This document shows positions 21,347-33,913 of a stretch of 64,000 nucleotides of DNA, one piece after another. The first letter of the stretch is position 1. Every line of letters starts with the position of its first letter. Below the pieces are notes generated by a model. That model did no database searches and was not told the origin of the DNA. It worked only from the letters and a program-made list of their open reading frames with translations. Where the stretch lies: positions 7,502,001 through 7,566,000 of the forward strand of contig JBHGNT010000003.1 in NCBI GenBank assembly GCA_043228905.1, read 5' to 3'. The position numbers were made by a program, and so were the translations under genes. The stretch comes from Azolla caroliniana. Taxonomy: Eukaryota > Polypodiophyta.

Positions 21347-24300
21347 TTACTCAAGCTCAATAGGATCAGAATGCCATCCCTTAGCTCTTTCAAACCCATT
21401 TTTCCCTTTTTGGTAATCTTGTAAAGCTTGAATTATTTCTTCCTTAGTGTTCATGACAAATGGACCATACTGAACCACTGGCTCTTCCAAAGGTTGTCCA
21501 CCGATCAGAACAAACCGACACAAGCCCTTAGAGTTATTCCATACACTGACTCCATCACCCATGCCTAATTGAATTGTGTGATGAGCCCCAATAGGAGCAG
21601 CCTCTAGGGATCCGAATGTAGATTCACCTTCTAAAACATATGCGAAAGCATTCCATCCTTCAGGAATAGCTTGATGCAAAATGGCTCCAGATTCAAGTTT
21701 GAAGTCCAAATACATTGTCGGCGTTCTTGTATAAACTGGTGATTTGATACCCAATGACTCTCCAGCAATCACTGAAACACTTACACCATCTTTGCTTGCT
21801 TTTGGAACATCTTTCCCTTCTAGTTCTTGGTAATTTGGCTCAATCCTAAACATAATGTGGAGAAAAGATTAATAAAAAAAAGTTGTAAAACTTCTCTCTG
21901 CAAAGACACTTTCTTGTTCAACAATACTAATAATTATCTTTCTTTGTTGGGAAGAAATAAAAATAAGCGGGGGAAGATGTTTTTTATTACAAGGAAATGA
22001 GAAAGAAAAAACCTACATCTTATCTTTAGAAGAAAGGTTCACCCAAAGTTGTAGACCATGCTGCCGCCCTGTTTTCGCAGGCATCTCACAATGCACTATT
22101 CCTCGACCAGCAGTCATCCACTGGAAAACAAAAGAGACGTTGTTCTAAGTCATGATTAATCAGCTTCAACTCTTCCTCCACCTATTCTTCATATCATAAG
22201 TTCAAATATATAACTTGATCCAGAGTAGATCCTCTGGCTTCTAGGAGAGTAAGGTCTACTTAGTCCACATGCATGATGATTTGATCTAAACTTGATCACC
22301 ATAGCCATAGCCAAAGAATGTTTTCCCATCCTTCCATACAAAATATAGCCCAGATACATACAAATGTATTCGAAGCTAATTCGAGGGCTCTTATTGAACC
22401 ATAGCTTCCCATGTTCACATACCATGGTGGACATTTAGATTATCCTTATTTCCATATATCATGGTGCACGATCATTTAACTTATCATAACTTTGCATGTT
22501 CACAAACCATAGTAGACAACCCTTTAGGTTAACCATAGATTCCCATGTTTACACACCATGATGGACAATCTTTGAGCTAATTAAATATTTTCATGTTCAT
22601 ACACCATGGTGGATAACCCTTTCGCTAAATCATAGCTTTCCATGTCCACATACAATGGTGAACCATCTTATAACTCATTATCAAAGAGGCTAATTCCCAG
22701 TCTTGAGAGAGGGAGAGGGAGAGAGTACCTGAAGGTCTCCAGCCTTGATTGTACCTTTATGACCAGCAAAGTCTTGGTGTGTAAATGAACCCTGTGAAAG
22801 AAGGTATAATTGAGAACACAATTAGTAAATTTAAATAAACACTGATTATTGAAGGAATTAGCCATCCAAAACTGAAGCTTTATGTTGAGAAAACGTTTGA
22901 GGACCTCAAGCATGTATGTCACTGTCTCAAACCCTGTAAAATAAGAAGTAACACAATAATTTCAAGAGAAAAGAAAAGCAAGAAAAACCAATGTAAAAAA
23001 TATCAAACTTTTGTGGTTGACATATAATAGATGTTTGTGTGATTTTTAATACCTCTGTGAGGATGGTCTGGAAACCCTGCTGGAGCAGATACTGCAAAAA
23101 GGAAATGAATCATTTTGTGAGGGCATATGAAATCCTAGCCATAAGTTGAAGAAGCCTAACAGGTGTTCCTCCTACTTATTTGAATATCTTAGCTACTACA
23201 TACACAAGTCTTCTCTCAACCCCCCTAAGTCAAGACAACTCGGCATAGCAAACATACAACTATTCAATGATCAATGCTGGTGTGTACCATCTATCAATGG
23301 AAAAAAAAAGGTTTTTTCAATAGAGAACAAACATTGGGGATCACGGAAAATGTATGTGGGGGTATAGAAGTGTATTAACCATAGTTGTTAAAATAAGCGT
23401 ATTTCTATGTTTACAATACATTTTAGAATTCTCTGAAGTATTCTACGCGTATTCTGCATTTAGAAAACATTTTAGAATATTCTTAGAATTGCCATTTTTC
23501 AAATTTTCACGTATTGTAGGGATTTAAGATTTCGAGAAAGTTTAAAATTTTTAAAATAAATTTTTTTGAAAAGAAAAAATTTAAAATTTAAGAAGTATTT
23601 AACATGTTTTAAACGTATTCTAAGTATTTAATGTATTTTGCAGATAAAATACGTATTCTAAGTATTTTAAACAAAAGTTAGAATACTTAGCATACGTATT
23701 GTAAGCTAAGTATTCTACAACAATGGTATTAACATCTCTAAAGAGGCCAATGTGGCCTATGAGACCAAAATGACATATATCTTATAGTTAATCGGCAGGT
23801 TGATCTTTTGGAAAGAGAGTGAATGAATCCTCTACAAATCATCATATCCTAGCAGCCATAAATAGAGAAACAAAAACGAAAATTCTCTGACTTTTACCTA
23901 TTGTTGGAAATTCCCTAGATAAATAAATGCCTTCTAAAGTCATCTGGGGAAAATATATTGATGTTTTCTTAGAGTGCTCCTTCAATATATAGTTGACCAT
24001 TCTTTTTTCTGGCTATAGTATTGCGCTAAAAAATGATAAGTAGAGATTTATGTGAGTACCTGAAAACTCATCAAGGAGGAGGAAAGGGTCCAATTGCTTC
24101 AACTCAGGCCTGCCAAGATGAAGAAAAACTCCAGTGATGAACATAAACATCAGAAATTTTTAAAAAAAAACTAGGGTAAGGAAATCTTCGACCTGGAAAA
24201 TTATATTTTGGAAGAAGAATTTAGGATTAGGGCCATTTTTTTAACTTGACCTAGAGAAATTTTAGGTTTGGAAAGAAAATTTTAACTTGACCTTTTAATC

Positions 24301-24554
24301 TTTTACCTGCCAATACTTCGTCGAACAAGGGCGCCATCGCCCTCGGGCTGCTCCTTGGACAGAAGTTTCTTCACGACAAAACGAGGGGAGGGAAAGGGAG
24401 AAGACGAGGAGTAAGAAGAGGCCATGGTGGTGTTGTAACTACTACGTGGATTGTGTCGGTTGAAGAAGAAATTGATCGATGAAGAAGGGGAGAGTGCAGA
24501 GGTGAGGATACGGCGGAAGTGAGGAGTTGTTGGGGAGAGGAACACAGCAACCAT
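21347..24554 (-). CDS. Pirin-like cupin protein, seven exons, 343 aa
   Basis: Exons (coding, minus strand): 24307-24554, 24060-24109, 23053-23091, 22905-22933, 22729-22791, 22017-22120, 21347-21845. All junctions are GT-AG and the phases join without a break. Pirins are nuclear/cytosolic bicupin iron proteins; plant members have been linked to G-protein and stress signalling. Conserved blocks are [63 protein letters not shown] and [12 protein letters not shown]. The four expected metal ligands are present (H109, H111, H153, E155). The second cupin half and C-terminus are complete. Residues 1-67 contain no acidic residue and are rich in S, P and R, which suggests an organellar transit peptide. 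If translation began at M44 (MASSYSSSS) the protein would have 300 residues, near the usual family length. Intron 2 holds a MITE and intron 5 a minisatellite. Family assignment is firm; localisation is inference. Confidence 0.93.
22395..22670. repeat. 49-bp minisatellite in pirin intron 5
   Basis: Degenerate units of about 49 bp share CCATGTTCACA(T/C)ACCATGGTGGA. Their ATG positions are 22411, 22496, 22545, 22593 and 22642, and a partial unit lies between the first two. Confidence 0.8.
23379..23726. mobile_element. 348-bp MITE in pirin intron 2
   Basis: Terminal inverted repeats start CCATAGTTGTTAAAATAA and, on the other strand, CCATTGTTGTAGAATACT. Both ends are flanked by TATTAA (23373-23378 and 23727-23732). 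The interior is AT-rich with repeated GTATTCTAAGTATTT in both orientations, giving hairpin potential. No coding capacity. The superfamily is unclear: the flank could be a 6-bp target duplication, or TTAA or TAA with chance extension. Confidence 0.75.
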
Positions 24555-24657
24555 GAATCAGAAGAATCAGAAAAAGAAGGAGAATCAGAAGAAAAATCAG
24601 AAAAAGAAGAAGAAGAAGACAAGATTAACAGAGATAGACAGGCGGAATTAGGACAGG

Positions 24658-24667
24658 AAATATATAT
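24658..24667 (-). promoter_or_regulatory. Probable TATA box of the pirin gene
   Basis: On the minus strand TATATATTT lies about 105 bp upstream of the first ATG. The intervening leader is very rich in CTT/TTC, typical of plant 5' leaders. Confidence 0.5.
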
Positions 24668-25256
24668 GTAAGTAAGAAGAAGTGGAGATGAAGGGTCAAA
24701 GCTTCATGGGCAATCCATGGCGTCATGGGCAGCGCCAGCATGACGCCTGCACACCCCGGTTTAGAACGGTTTAGGGGCTAGGTTTAGGCTTGAGCCTTGC
24801 CAAACCGGCTCAAACCGTTTTAAGCCATTTATGTGATTTAAGAATTAGGGTTTAGAAAGTTAGAAAGTTAAAAATTAGACTGTTAGAACTTGAAAGTTGA
24901 CAAAGATACTGACATGAAGCCATAGGCAACATACTGTTGAGTGACGAGAGAGGGAGGGACAGAGAGGGAGAGAGAGCTTGCATAGTGGACAATCAGGGGA
25001 CCTCCTTGGCACTTGTTGTTCAGTGTTATATACATTCTTTGGAGAAGGATTGGACCGCTGAGAGTGATAGGTCGTCGTAGCCTCAGGCCTCATGGTTCGG
25101 GTGGTGGGAGGTAGGGGATTCATGAATGCCAGCCGACCAATCATAGTAGTCTACAAAGAGGGAGTCGTGGAGGTGGGACTTGGAGTTGAGTTTGACTCAT
25201 CAGTGGTAAGGCCGAGGGGGTGGGAGTTATGAGGAGGAGAAGAAGAGTAGGAGGAA
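24668..25256. other. Pirin upstream region with degenerate AACCGG-type sequence
   Basis: It contains a 24735-24830 patch of AAACCGG/CCGGTTT words related to the hAT-like elements further right, then ordinary sequence. No gene was recognised. Confidence 0.4.
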
Positions 25257-25303
25257 GTGGTAGTGGTAGTGGTAGTGGTAGTGGTAGTGGTAGTGGTAGT
25301 GGT
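25257..25303 (+). repeat. (GTGGTA)n microsatellite
   Basis: About eight GTGGTA units. The copy at 46957-46997 has one unit fewer, the only length difference I found between the two 21.6-kb blocks. Confidence 0.95.
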
Positions 25304-25590
25304 GTTTTTTGGGTATCTTCAACTTTTTTGTCCCAAACCAGCTCCCAAACCAATTCACAAACCCGTTCCCAAACCATTTCACAAACCGGTTCCTAAACCA
25401 GTTTGGCCTAAACCGATTAAGGGATCAGTTCGGTTTGATTCGGTTCAAGTTTGAGAACCTCAAAACGGTTTAGGCTTAACCAATTTGGCTTGGATAAGGC
25501 CAAACCGGTTAAGCCTAAACCGAACCGTTGTCGATTCCTACCCAACCTTATTGGGAAGATGTATGTATGAGGGAACCATAGAGAGATGAA
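25304..25590. repeat. Degenerate AAACCGG-rich patch, fragment of a hAT-like element
   Basis: Dense AAACC(G/A) and GGTTTA words in both orientations end with CCGTTGTCGATTCCTA at about 25527-25542. That resembles the right terminus of the MITE at 25836-26311. No matching left end or target duplication was found, so it is only a fragment. Confidence 0.5.
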
Positions 25591-26773
25591 TAGCAATGGG
25601 CTCGGTTTCGGCTCAAACCGAACCAAATCATGAAGGAGAATCAGTCATCCTAATAGTTCTTCGCTCTAGTTGCATGAAGGGGCCTGATTTGTTGAATTCG
25701 GGAAACCATGATTCCTGGTCCGTCATGAACCATTAGGTCACTGCCCATGAGACCTCTCCATAACCTCTGTTGTGAGCTAGTATTTGTAAACTTCACTTAC
25801 ATATTTCCTGTGCGTGTACGCAAGACTACAAATAGTAGGGATCAGCAACGGCCTTATCCAAGCCAAACCGGCTAAGCCTAAACCGTTTAGGGGTTTTCAA
25901 ACCTGAACCAAACCGATCCCTAAACCGGTTTGGGCTAAACCGGTTTGTGAACTTCATAACACAATTCCATTACAATTTATCATTGAACAATCCCCCTCCT
26001 ATATGCTCCAAATGTAAAATGGTTACAAGAATTAGAGAAAAACAACAAGAAAACATAAAATGAGAAATGCAAGGCAAATTTAACTTATAGATAATTAAAG
26101 AAAAACAACGAGAAAAAATTGACAACTTATACTTTAGTAATAAACTATAGTAATTACTAATTAAATCACTTAAACGGCTTAGCCGGCTCAAGCCAAGCCG
26201 AGCCGAGCTCAAACCATTAAGGCAGGCTCAAGCCTAAACCGAGCCGCTAAGTCATTTTAAGACGGCTAAGCCAAACGGTTTAGGCTTGAGCCGAGCCGTT
26301 GTCGATCCCTAACAAACAGTGCTCAGATGATTCAATCACTTCACCACACATGCGGCAAGTTGGGTCCAATCCACATTTGTTGCTCCATTCCCCGGTTGGA
26401 AGGGCACGATGAACGGTTCGATTCTAGTTTGGTTTGGTTCTAAAACTCAAGTTTATTGGTTTATAGGTTTAAGTGGTTTGGTTTAAAGGTTTTGGTTAAT
26501 TTTTTTCTCCCTTAATAGTTTATTAATTTAATGGTTTAATTAAAGTTTTTTTATTGATTTAATTAATTTAACTTAAATAATTAGTTAATTTAATGGTTTA
26601 ATTAATGCTTCTTTATTGATTTAATAAATTTAACATAAATGTTTATTTAATTTTATGTATTTTTTTTTAGTTAAAATTTTAATTAGTTTGATTTAAGTGG
26701 TTCGCTTTTTAAAAAATTATTCAATGGTTCGGTGTACCTTTTCTTAAATGGCTTGAGAGTTCCTAAACGGTTT
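25591..26773. mobile_element. hAT-like non-autonomous element, cut by the gap
   Basis: The left terminus TAGCAATGGGCTCGG follows GAGATGAA (25583-25590). The element continues to the gap; its right end is seen only at 48556 beyond copy 2. A smaller hAT MITE (25836-26311) is nested in it. Full description is under 47285-48556. Confidence 0.7.
25836..26311. mobile_element. hAT-type MITE, 476 bp, nested
   Basis: Its ends are TAGGGATCAGCAACGGC on the left and, as reverse complement, TAGGGATCGACAACGGC on the right. The 8-bp flanks are ACAAATAG (25828-25835) and ACAAACAG (26312-26319), one mismatch. TAGGGATN..CAACGG ends and 8-bp duplications are hallmarks of hAT elements. The interior carries AAACCGG and AGCCGAGCC words and no coding region. 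Confidence 0.8.
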
Positions 26774-26873
26774 NNNNNNNNNNNNNNNNNNNNNNNNNNN
26801 NNNNNNNNNNNNNNNNNNNNNNNNNNNNNNNNNNNNNNNNNNNNNNNNNNNNNNNNNNNNNNNNNNNNNNNNN
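26774..26873. other. Assembly gap, exactly 100 N
   Basis: A run of 100 N, the customary placeholder for a gap of unknown size. The sequences on its two sides are the end of copy 1 and the start of copy 2 of the 21.6-kb block. Confidence 1.
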
Positions 26874-28593
26874 AACCGGCCAAGACCCCGAATCGGATTC
26901 GGATGAAGAGCAGATGGATGAGCCAGTCACCGAAGCCTAGAGACGGAGATATCCTCTCAGAGAGAGAAGGGCCCCCCGGAGATTTCCGGATGCAGAGCAT
27001 GTTCTGCCGACCGATGAGGGGGAGCCGTAAAGCTTCGAAGAAGTGAAGGAAGACACCCACAGCCGAAAATGGTTAAGTGCCATGCAGGATGAGATGGATT
27101 CCCTGCATGAGAACCATACGTACGAATTGGTGGAGTTGCCGAAAGGAAAGCGGGCACTCCGAAACAAGTGGGTGTACAAGTTGAAACCGGGAGATGCCGG
27201 CAACCCCCCGAGATACAAAGCTAGGATCGTGGTGAAGGGGTTCCAGCAGAAAAAGGGCGTGGACTTCGACGAGATATTTGCCCCTGTTGTAAAGATGACC
27301 TCCATCCGGACGGTGCTGAGTATAGCGGCAAGCATGGACCTTGAGGTAGAGCAGCTGGACGTGAAGACGGCATTCCTTCATGGCGACCTCGAAGAGGAGA
27401 TCTACATGCAGCAACCGGATGGATTCGTGGAGAAAGGGAAGGAGCACCTGGTATGCCAGTTGAAGAAGAGCTTGTACGGACTGAAGCAGGCTCCCCGACA
27501 ATGGTACCGGAAGTTCGACTCCTTCATGACCGATCAAGGGTACCACAAGACGCAGGCCAATCATTGCGTGTTTGTGAAGAAGTTCGAAGGAGGCGACTTC
27601 CTGATACTCCTTCTGTACGTGGATGACATGTTGATCGTCGGACGTGACCAAGTCAAAATACGGATGCTGAAGAAGGCTCTCAACCGGACCTTTTCAATGA
27701 AAGACTTGGGTCCGGCAAGGCAAATGTTGGGGATGCACATCATCCGGAACCGGTCAGCGAAGCAATTATGGCTGTCACAGGAGAAGTACGTGACAAAGGT
27801 GCTTCACCGGTTCAACATGTCAGATGCGAAACCGGTCGGATCGACACTTCCGGCAAACTGCAAGCTATCCAGTAAGCAAAGCCCAAAGACGAAAGCAGAG
27901 AAGGCGGATATGATGAAGATTCCATATGCCTCTGCCATCGGGAGCTTGATGTACGCAATGGTGTGTACCTAACCGAATATAGGATATGCAGTCGGAGTGG
28001 TGAGCCAGTTCATGAGTAATTCCGGCAAGGAGCACTGGAACGCGGTCAAATGGATACTCCGGTATTTGAAGGGCACTTCAAATATGTGTCTCCGATTCGG
28101 CTCAGGAAAACCTCAATTGGACGGTTTCACCGATTCGGACATGTCGGCTGATGTGGATACCAGCCGGTCTACATCCGGGTATGTAATGACATATGCAGGG
28201 GGAGCTGTTTCGTGGCAGTCGAGGCTGCAGAAGACGGTTGCATTGTCAACCACAAAGGCGGAGTACATGGCGGCTGTGGAAGCCGGCAAGGAAATATTAT
28301 GGATGAAGGACTTCATCGGAGAGCTCGGTATCCGGCAAGAGGAATACCGACTCTATTGCGACAGTCAAAGTGCCATCCACCTTGCTAAGAATGCGGCCTA
28401 CCATTCCCGGACGAAGCATATCCAGCGGAGGTATCACTGGATCCGGGAAAGAGTAGACGACCAGGAGTTCGCACTGACGAAGATCCACACGGCCGAGAAC
28501 GGGTCAGATATGCTGACCAAAGTGCTGACACCCGACAAGCTGGACGCATGCCGGAAACGGATCGGACTGGTAAGACACCCCATGCCGGAGTGA
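26874..28593 (+). pseudogene. Copia pol remnant, second assembly copy
   Basis: This equals 5174-6893, starting at the gap inside the acidic linker. RT (YVDD) and RNase H carry the same in-frame stops, including TAA at 27970-27972. One difference: base 28525 is C where 6825 is T, which is silent in the pol frame (Leu codon). The 5' LTR, primer site and 186-bp filler of this element are absent here because the contig begins downstream of them. Confidence 0.9.
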
Positions 28594-28603
28594 AGGGGGA
28601 GTT

Positions 28604-29367
28604 TGTTGGGAGACAGGTCCCTCCGGATGGGAAGGGAGAAGAACAGTGCCAATGAACAAACTCCGCCGGGGCCGAAACCGTATGAGGTGTACCCGGCTGC
28701 GGAGAGCCGGATGGTGCAGACTCGGTATGAACCGGATGAGGAGTACCCGGCTACGGAGAGCCGGATGGTGCAGACCCGGTATGAACCGGATGAGGAGTAC
28801 CCGGCTACGGAGAGCCGGATGATGCAGACTCGGTGAAGACCGGATGAGGAGTACCCGGCTACAGAGAACCGGATGGCACAGACCCGATGAGGAATGCTCT
28901 CCAGATGAAGAGACATATTCGTAAATATGTTTCTGAAGAGCCCACCGTGGCTATATTTGTAAATAGCCGAAAAGTCATATTAGTATAAATATGACTTAGG
29001 GCAAACTTTTAGTTGTTGTTGTCAATTTTGTTTGTGCAAGAAGTAGAGTGAGCACGTAACAGTGTACAGAGAGTGAGAGAGAGAAAGACAGAGGTCGTTG
29101 CCTCAGTTGTAACCGCCACCTGTGGCGAAGATCTGTGAGCACGAGGTCGTTGCCTCAGTGAACTCACTTTTGTATATTCTTACATAGTGACAGTTTGCAG
29201 CCTGTGGGCTGCCGTGGTTTTTTCCCCTAGTTTGGGGTTTTCCACGTAAACCTCCTGTGTATCTTCCTCTTCTTTGTGTCGTGTTTTATTTCCCGGTTTT
29301 TTCTGTGTATCATTCTAAGCTCGGTTGTGGCCGAGCGTTGTGCATAAGGAGCGTTGAGTTCCCTACA
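28604..29367 (+). repeat. Copia 3' LTR, second assembly copy
   Basis: Same as 6904-7667: TGTTGGG to CCCTACA, with the same number of 54-bp tandem units. Confidence 0.9.
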
Positions 29368-29949
29368 AAGAGAAGAGAGGGTGGAAAGGAGATATATATA
29401 TATATATATGGGAAGAGGTGAGAACAAAGGAGCTGTGTGAAGCATTGTGAAGCATAATGAAGCATAGAGAAGCATAGTGAAGCTTGGTGAAGCTTGGAGA
29501 GGCTTGGTGAAGCTTGGTGAAGCTTGGTGCTCAACTCATCTACTTCCAATCTCCTTTCCATCTCCGCTACTCAACGTGAGATCTACACGGCTACTACTTC
29601 GACTTGTGGACGTTCTTATCCAGGTTTTCTTCTCTCTTCTTTTCTTTTATATGCTTGAGAGATAATCTTATCCCTTTGGATTATTGTACCATCTTTGTCG
29701 GTAGTACTATGCTACATATCTCTACTTATTTTTAGTATATCTAGAAGTAGAATTTGTACTTGTGTTGTATCTCTTTGGTGATAGTGGATTGGTTTTGGAC
29801 TTATGTCCCATGGTTGTTTCCCTCATTGAGGGTTTTTCCACGTTAAATCTTGTGTAATATTTGTTGTGTCATTGTGTGTGTTTCTTTTTCATTATAATCA
29901 AGCATAAAACGTGACGCGTGTTACACTCTTACGTGTCTATATCTCATCA
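29368..29949 (+). mobile_element. Tail of the outer copia LTR, second assembly copy
   Basis: Same as 7668-8249. It holds the right 59-bp direct repeat (29368-29426), the 10-bp minisatellite (29439-29528) and an R-U5-like part. Confidence 0.6.
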
Positions 29950-30416
29950 ATACCGATGTTGATTGGGCCGGTTACAAAATTGACAAACGATCCACATCCG
30001 GATTCGACTTATCACTCGACAACGGAGCCATTTTGTGGTGAAGTAAGAAGTAGTTGACAGTCGTATTGTCGAGCACAGAGGTCAAATACAGGGGTGTAGC
30101 TGTCCCCGCATGCGAAGCCGTTTGGCCCAAAAGAATCCTAAAGGATCTAGGCGTTCCCATCGAGGATCTAATTCTCTTGTATTGCGATAACATGAGCAGT
30201 ATCCACCTGGCCCGCAACCTAGTCTTCTTCCACACTCAGACCAAGCACATCGAGGCGCATTACTATTTCATCCTAGAACGTGTCTTGGCTGGAGATATCG
30301 ATCTGCGGTACATTAGTATGAATCTATAGATGGCCGACATATTCACGAAAGCCCTAGGAATTGACAAGTTGTGGCAGTTCACAAGGAACCTTAGTCTCTC
30401 GATTAGGTCCAACTAG
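29943..30416 (+). pseudogene. Third copia RNase H remnant, second assembly copy
   Basis: Same as 8243-8716, including the stops and the terminal TAG at 30414-30416. Confidence 0.8.
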
Positions 30417-30544
30417 CCATGCTTGAGGGGGAGTACGACAGAGTAGAATGATCAACCAGCCAGTCAAAGCCGATTCAGCATAATCGAAGTCTGTCGAAGA
30501 CCGAACCAACTTTTCGGCGTCGAGAAGTTGCATTTGAAGGGGCG

Positions 30545-30840
30545 TGTTGAGAATCAAACTCAACTTCCCTAGTGTGTGAACATCCCACCACCTACTATAG
30601 TAACTAGTGTGTCATAGAATCTTATAGCTCTATGACACATATTCAATGTAGTTAAGATTCCATCTCTCTTTAGTTAAGTTGTGGTTGTATAAAGAGAATA
30701 GTGGGAAGGTGACTATATAAGTGCTCTCTCACCTCCCTTGTAACAGTTGTTGGTTATTCTTGTATTCTGCTCCTTGTTAATACAGTTTTACTTGCATTTT
30801 CTATGTACACCGAGCTCTCTCTATTTCTCTCCTTCTCACA
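30545..30840 (+). mobile_element. Probable LTR of the third copia remnant, second assembly copy
   Basis: Same as 8845-9140; the end is approximate. Confidence 0.5.
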
Positions 30841-33075
30841 CACACACACATATCACTTCCGTTGCACATAATCACGGTCTCTCCTTTATTCACAGAAACA
30901 TTTGTTTAAGAATGAACAACTCTTGAATCATATAAAAGAGAAGAGTTGACTTATTTCTAGGTGTTTTTTTGCTAAGCCTAGATTGGGAGAAACCAAAAGA
31001 GGATTAAGGGAGTAGAAGAGAGAGACCTCACTAATTGTGCTTACTTCTTGATTAACAATAAAAAAAGTTACTTTCATTCATTCATGTGTATGTGTGTTTG
31101 AATCTCGACAAACATCTTTTTTATCTTCTCTTTTCTCTCTTTGAAGTCCTTGTTATCGGTATCTATGAACAAAGGCTCGATGCTTGTCCAAAGATAAAAG
31201 CTTTCTTCTACACAAATCCAAAGAGTAAAGGTCACAAAATAGGACAACCAAGGAACCCTATTAGAGACATCAACCCATGCGGAAGAAGGATATTTGACAA
31301 AAGTACAAGAAATCAAATCCTACTAAAGATGAAAATGTCATTGAGATTGATGAAGGTGATGGTGATAACACAGAAGATGATGTAGAGCCCAATGAAGGTC
31401 AAGAAGATTTGGATTTTAAGGAGTGCAAAGACAACGTTTTAAGTTTTCTCTATTGAAATAACCAAGGAGCGACAAATTTCAAGAAAAGATAACAAAATAT
31501 TGAAATGTTTCTGGATATATTCACAAGATGTACACCATAGATGAACAAGGATTATTGAGAATGCTTAAATTCAAGTTGAGTAAGGTAATACTCATCCAAT
31601 TTTAGTTAAACAAGATTATGCTATTATTATTTTCATTTTTGATATACTAATATTCAAAGGGAGGAGAGGTAGTATTTCATGGTGAAAGAAATATAATTAC
31701 GCATTTTAGGATTTGATTCTTCTAAGTACTATTTTTAGATTAATTATTGAATACCAATTTAAACCAACTAGTTCCCATGGAAACATTACCTTCATTTACA
31801 AGCGTGATGGATGTTATGGAAGAAAATACCTAGGTGAAAGACTATGTATTTTAACTTTGGACTAGAAATGAGAACATCTTTTCCAAAAGTAACCATGAGG
31901 TTTAAGTGAGACAACCAATGTTCCATGACCTCCATCTTTCTTTCAAAATAAATTACTTTTGTCAATGTTTGGTATAGTTGTAAAGCCGACAATGATTAAT
32001 ATCTTTTGTGTCTACATTAAAGTTGAAAGATATGTCAAAGGTAACATAGAATTAGGTACAATGTCATTGCGTAGTATTATTAATCGTTTGATGGGCAATA
32101 CAACACTATTCACATTTTAGCATTTAAAAAATTTACGACGTCATTTTAGAACATGAAACATATTCTTGATTCGTCAAATGACCCAAACATTAAATTTAAC
32201 AATGCAAGGACTAAATACATGTCGAGACTGTCTAAGGTGTTTCATAATTTTACTAATATGCAATTAGTTCAAATAGATTGTCTTCTATGTTTGTCCTCAT
32301 TAATTGGTTACGACTTAGTTAAGGTTTAGAATAACACTATTTGAAAGTGTCAAATTAGAACACGTTCTGATTGTTTGCATTTGGAGGAGGTTTAAATTTA
32401 AAAATCTTGATGAACTCTGAAGGTTGGCCTAGTGTTGACCATGCATGCTAGCCAAGAGGATGTGACATGCATGTGGGCCAAATGGAGCTCTGATATGGAG
32501 AAGATCCTACATTGACTTACAAATTATAATAGGAACAAGGAAGATTTGTAATATATCCAAGCTAGTTATAAGATCACCCCCTCATAAAAACATTATCTTT
32601 AAAAACAAATAAGGTGATTCCCACTCCTCAAAGTTAGTTAAATAATATGGTTGGTAATGAAATAATGAATCATTCGCATTCATACCATGGATATATGTTT
32701 TTAGCAGGATATGGAGTTGGATATATGGATGGAATATAATCCACCTAATTCTAGAACTATCATACGAGCAATGTTTTAGGACCACTAAAAAACTTGCCAA
32801 TGTCGATTTCATGAAGCCAAATTTATAAGAACATACTCCTAGTAGGTTGTCATTTTGAAATTCTTTTGTGTGATTAGAGCATATGTCACACTATCAATTT
32901 TGTGAACCCCTCATATATCAGAGGATTTTCAAGACTAACACTATATATAATTGGATGGGACATAAACCTAACACATTAGCAATTGGTATGAAAACACACA
33001 CTTCCAATCAATGCAATAATGATCCTTACTACAAACACTAGATTGGTTGTTTGTTCCATGGCCCGTAAAAAACAA
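30841..33075. other. AT-rich spacer, second assembly copy
   Basis: Same as 9141-11375; nothing recognised. Confidence 0.5.
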
Positions 33076-33445
33076 TTACCTGGAATATGATAAATGTAAG
33101 AAACCAAATAGATTAAGCACTACTTGGTAGTCAATTAATAGTAATGTTGTCATTACAAAAACACCATATATATATATCGATAGTTCAAGTGAAATCTGAT
33201 TCACATTTAGTGGCAGATTACATTTCCATTCACTTTTTTGAAGCAAATAGTGTTTGTTACCTGGAATTTGAGAAATGTAAGAAATCAATTACGTTAAGCA
33301 CCTACTTGGTAGGCAATTAATAGTAATGTTGTCATTACAAAAACACCATATATGTAGATCTATCATATCGATAGTTCAAGTGAAAGCTGATTCATATTTT
33401 GTGGCAGATTACATTTCCATTCACTTTTTTGAAGCAAATAGTGTT
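33076..33445 (+). repeat. Tandem duplication, second assembly copy
   Basis: Same as 11376-11745; unit starts are 33076 and 33257. Confidence 0.8.
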
Positions 33446-33706
33446 GCTACCCAAGAAATTTGACACTTCATCTAGCTAAACCCATTTTATCACAGTATTA
33501 ATTGTGTTGCTATCATGCAATTTGAATTACTTCATCCTCCAGGCCTAATCCATGTATAAATCGAGTAGTTTTGACATACAAAACCTGACTTTGCAAACTA
33601 AGAAAGGATACTTACTTAATCCATGAGACCCTGCTTTTTCTTCATCGAGGAAAAAGTGCTGACTTTGCATTGCAAACTAAGAAAGGAAACCTGCTTAATC
33701 CATGAG

Positions 33707-33892
33707 TGCCTATCATGAAGATGCTTATGATCCTCCTTTTTATGAATACCAAGGGAATTCCATCTGACTTGAGCTTTTACTTCTACTTATCATCAATCTT
33801 AAAGGCTATGATTTTTACCTTGGTAAGTTGGTAGGCAATTAGTCTGTTGTTGGTTATGAAATCAATACTGCTGTTTTTGGCTGCATTGATGA
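33707..33892 (+). repeat. 186-bp segment, second assembly copy
   Basis: Same as 12007-12192, and therefore also identical to the copia filler at 4863-5048. Confidence 0.9.
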
Positions 33893-33913
33893 TTAAATGC
33901 ATATGGACAACAT

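Larger units (their letters stand above)
5174..26773 (+). other. Copy 1 of a 21.6-kb duplicated block, ending at the assembly gap
   Basis: This block recurs at 26874-48467 with a constant offset of 21700, falling to 21694 after a microsatellite. I found only three differences: 6825 T/28525 C, 17386 C/39086 T, and a 6-bp shorter GTGGTA array in copy 2. Its right end is the gap. It is best read as the end of one contig overlapping the start of the next. Confidence 0.95.

Noticed and set aside
25141-25454. Frames encoding poly-V and poly-PL
   Set aside because: Translation of the GTGGTA microsatellite on both strands.
25304-25542. A third complete hAT element ending CCGTTGTCGATTCCTA
   Set aside because: No matching left terminus and no 8-bp duplication; kept only as a fragment.
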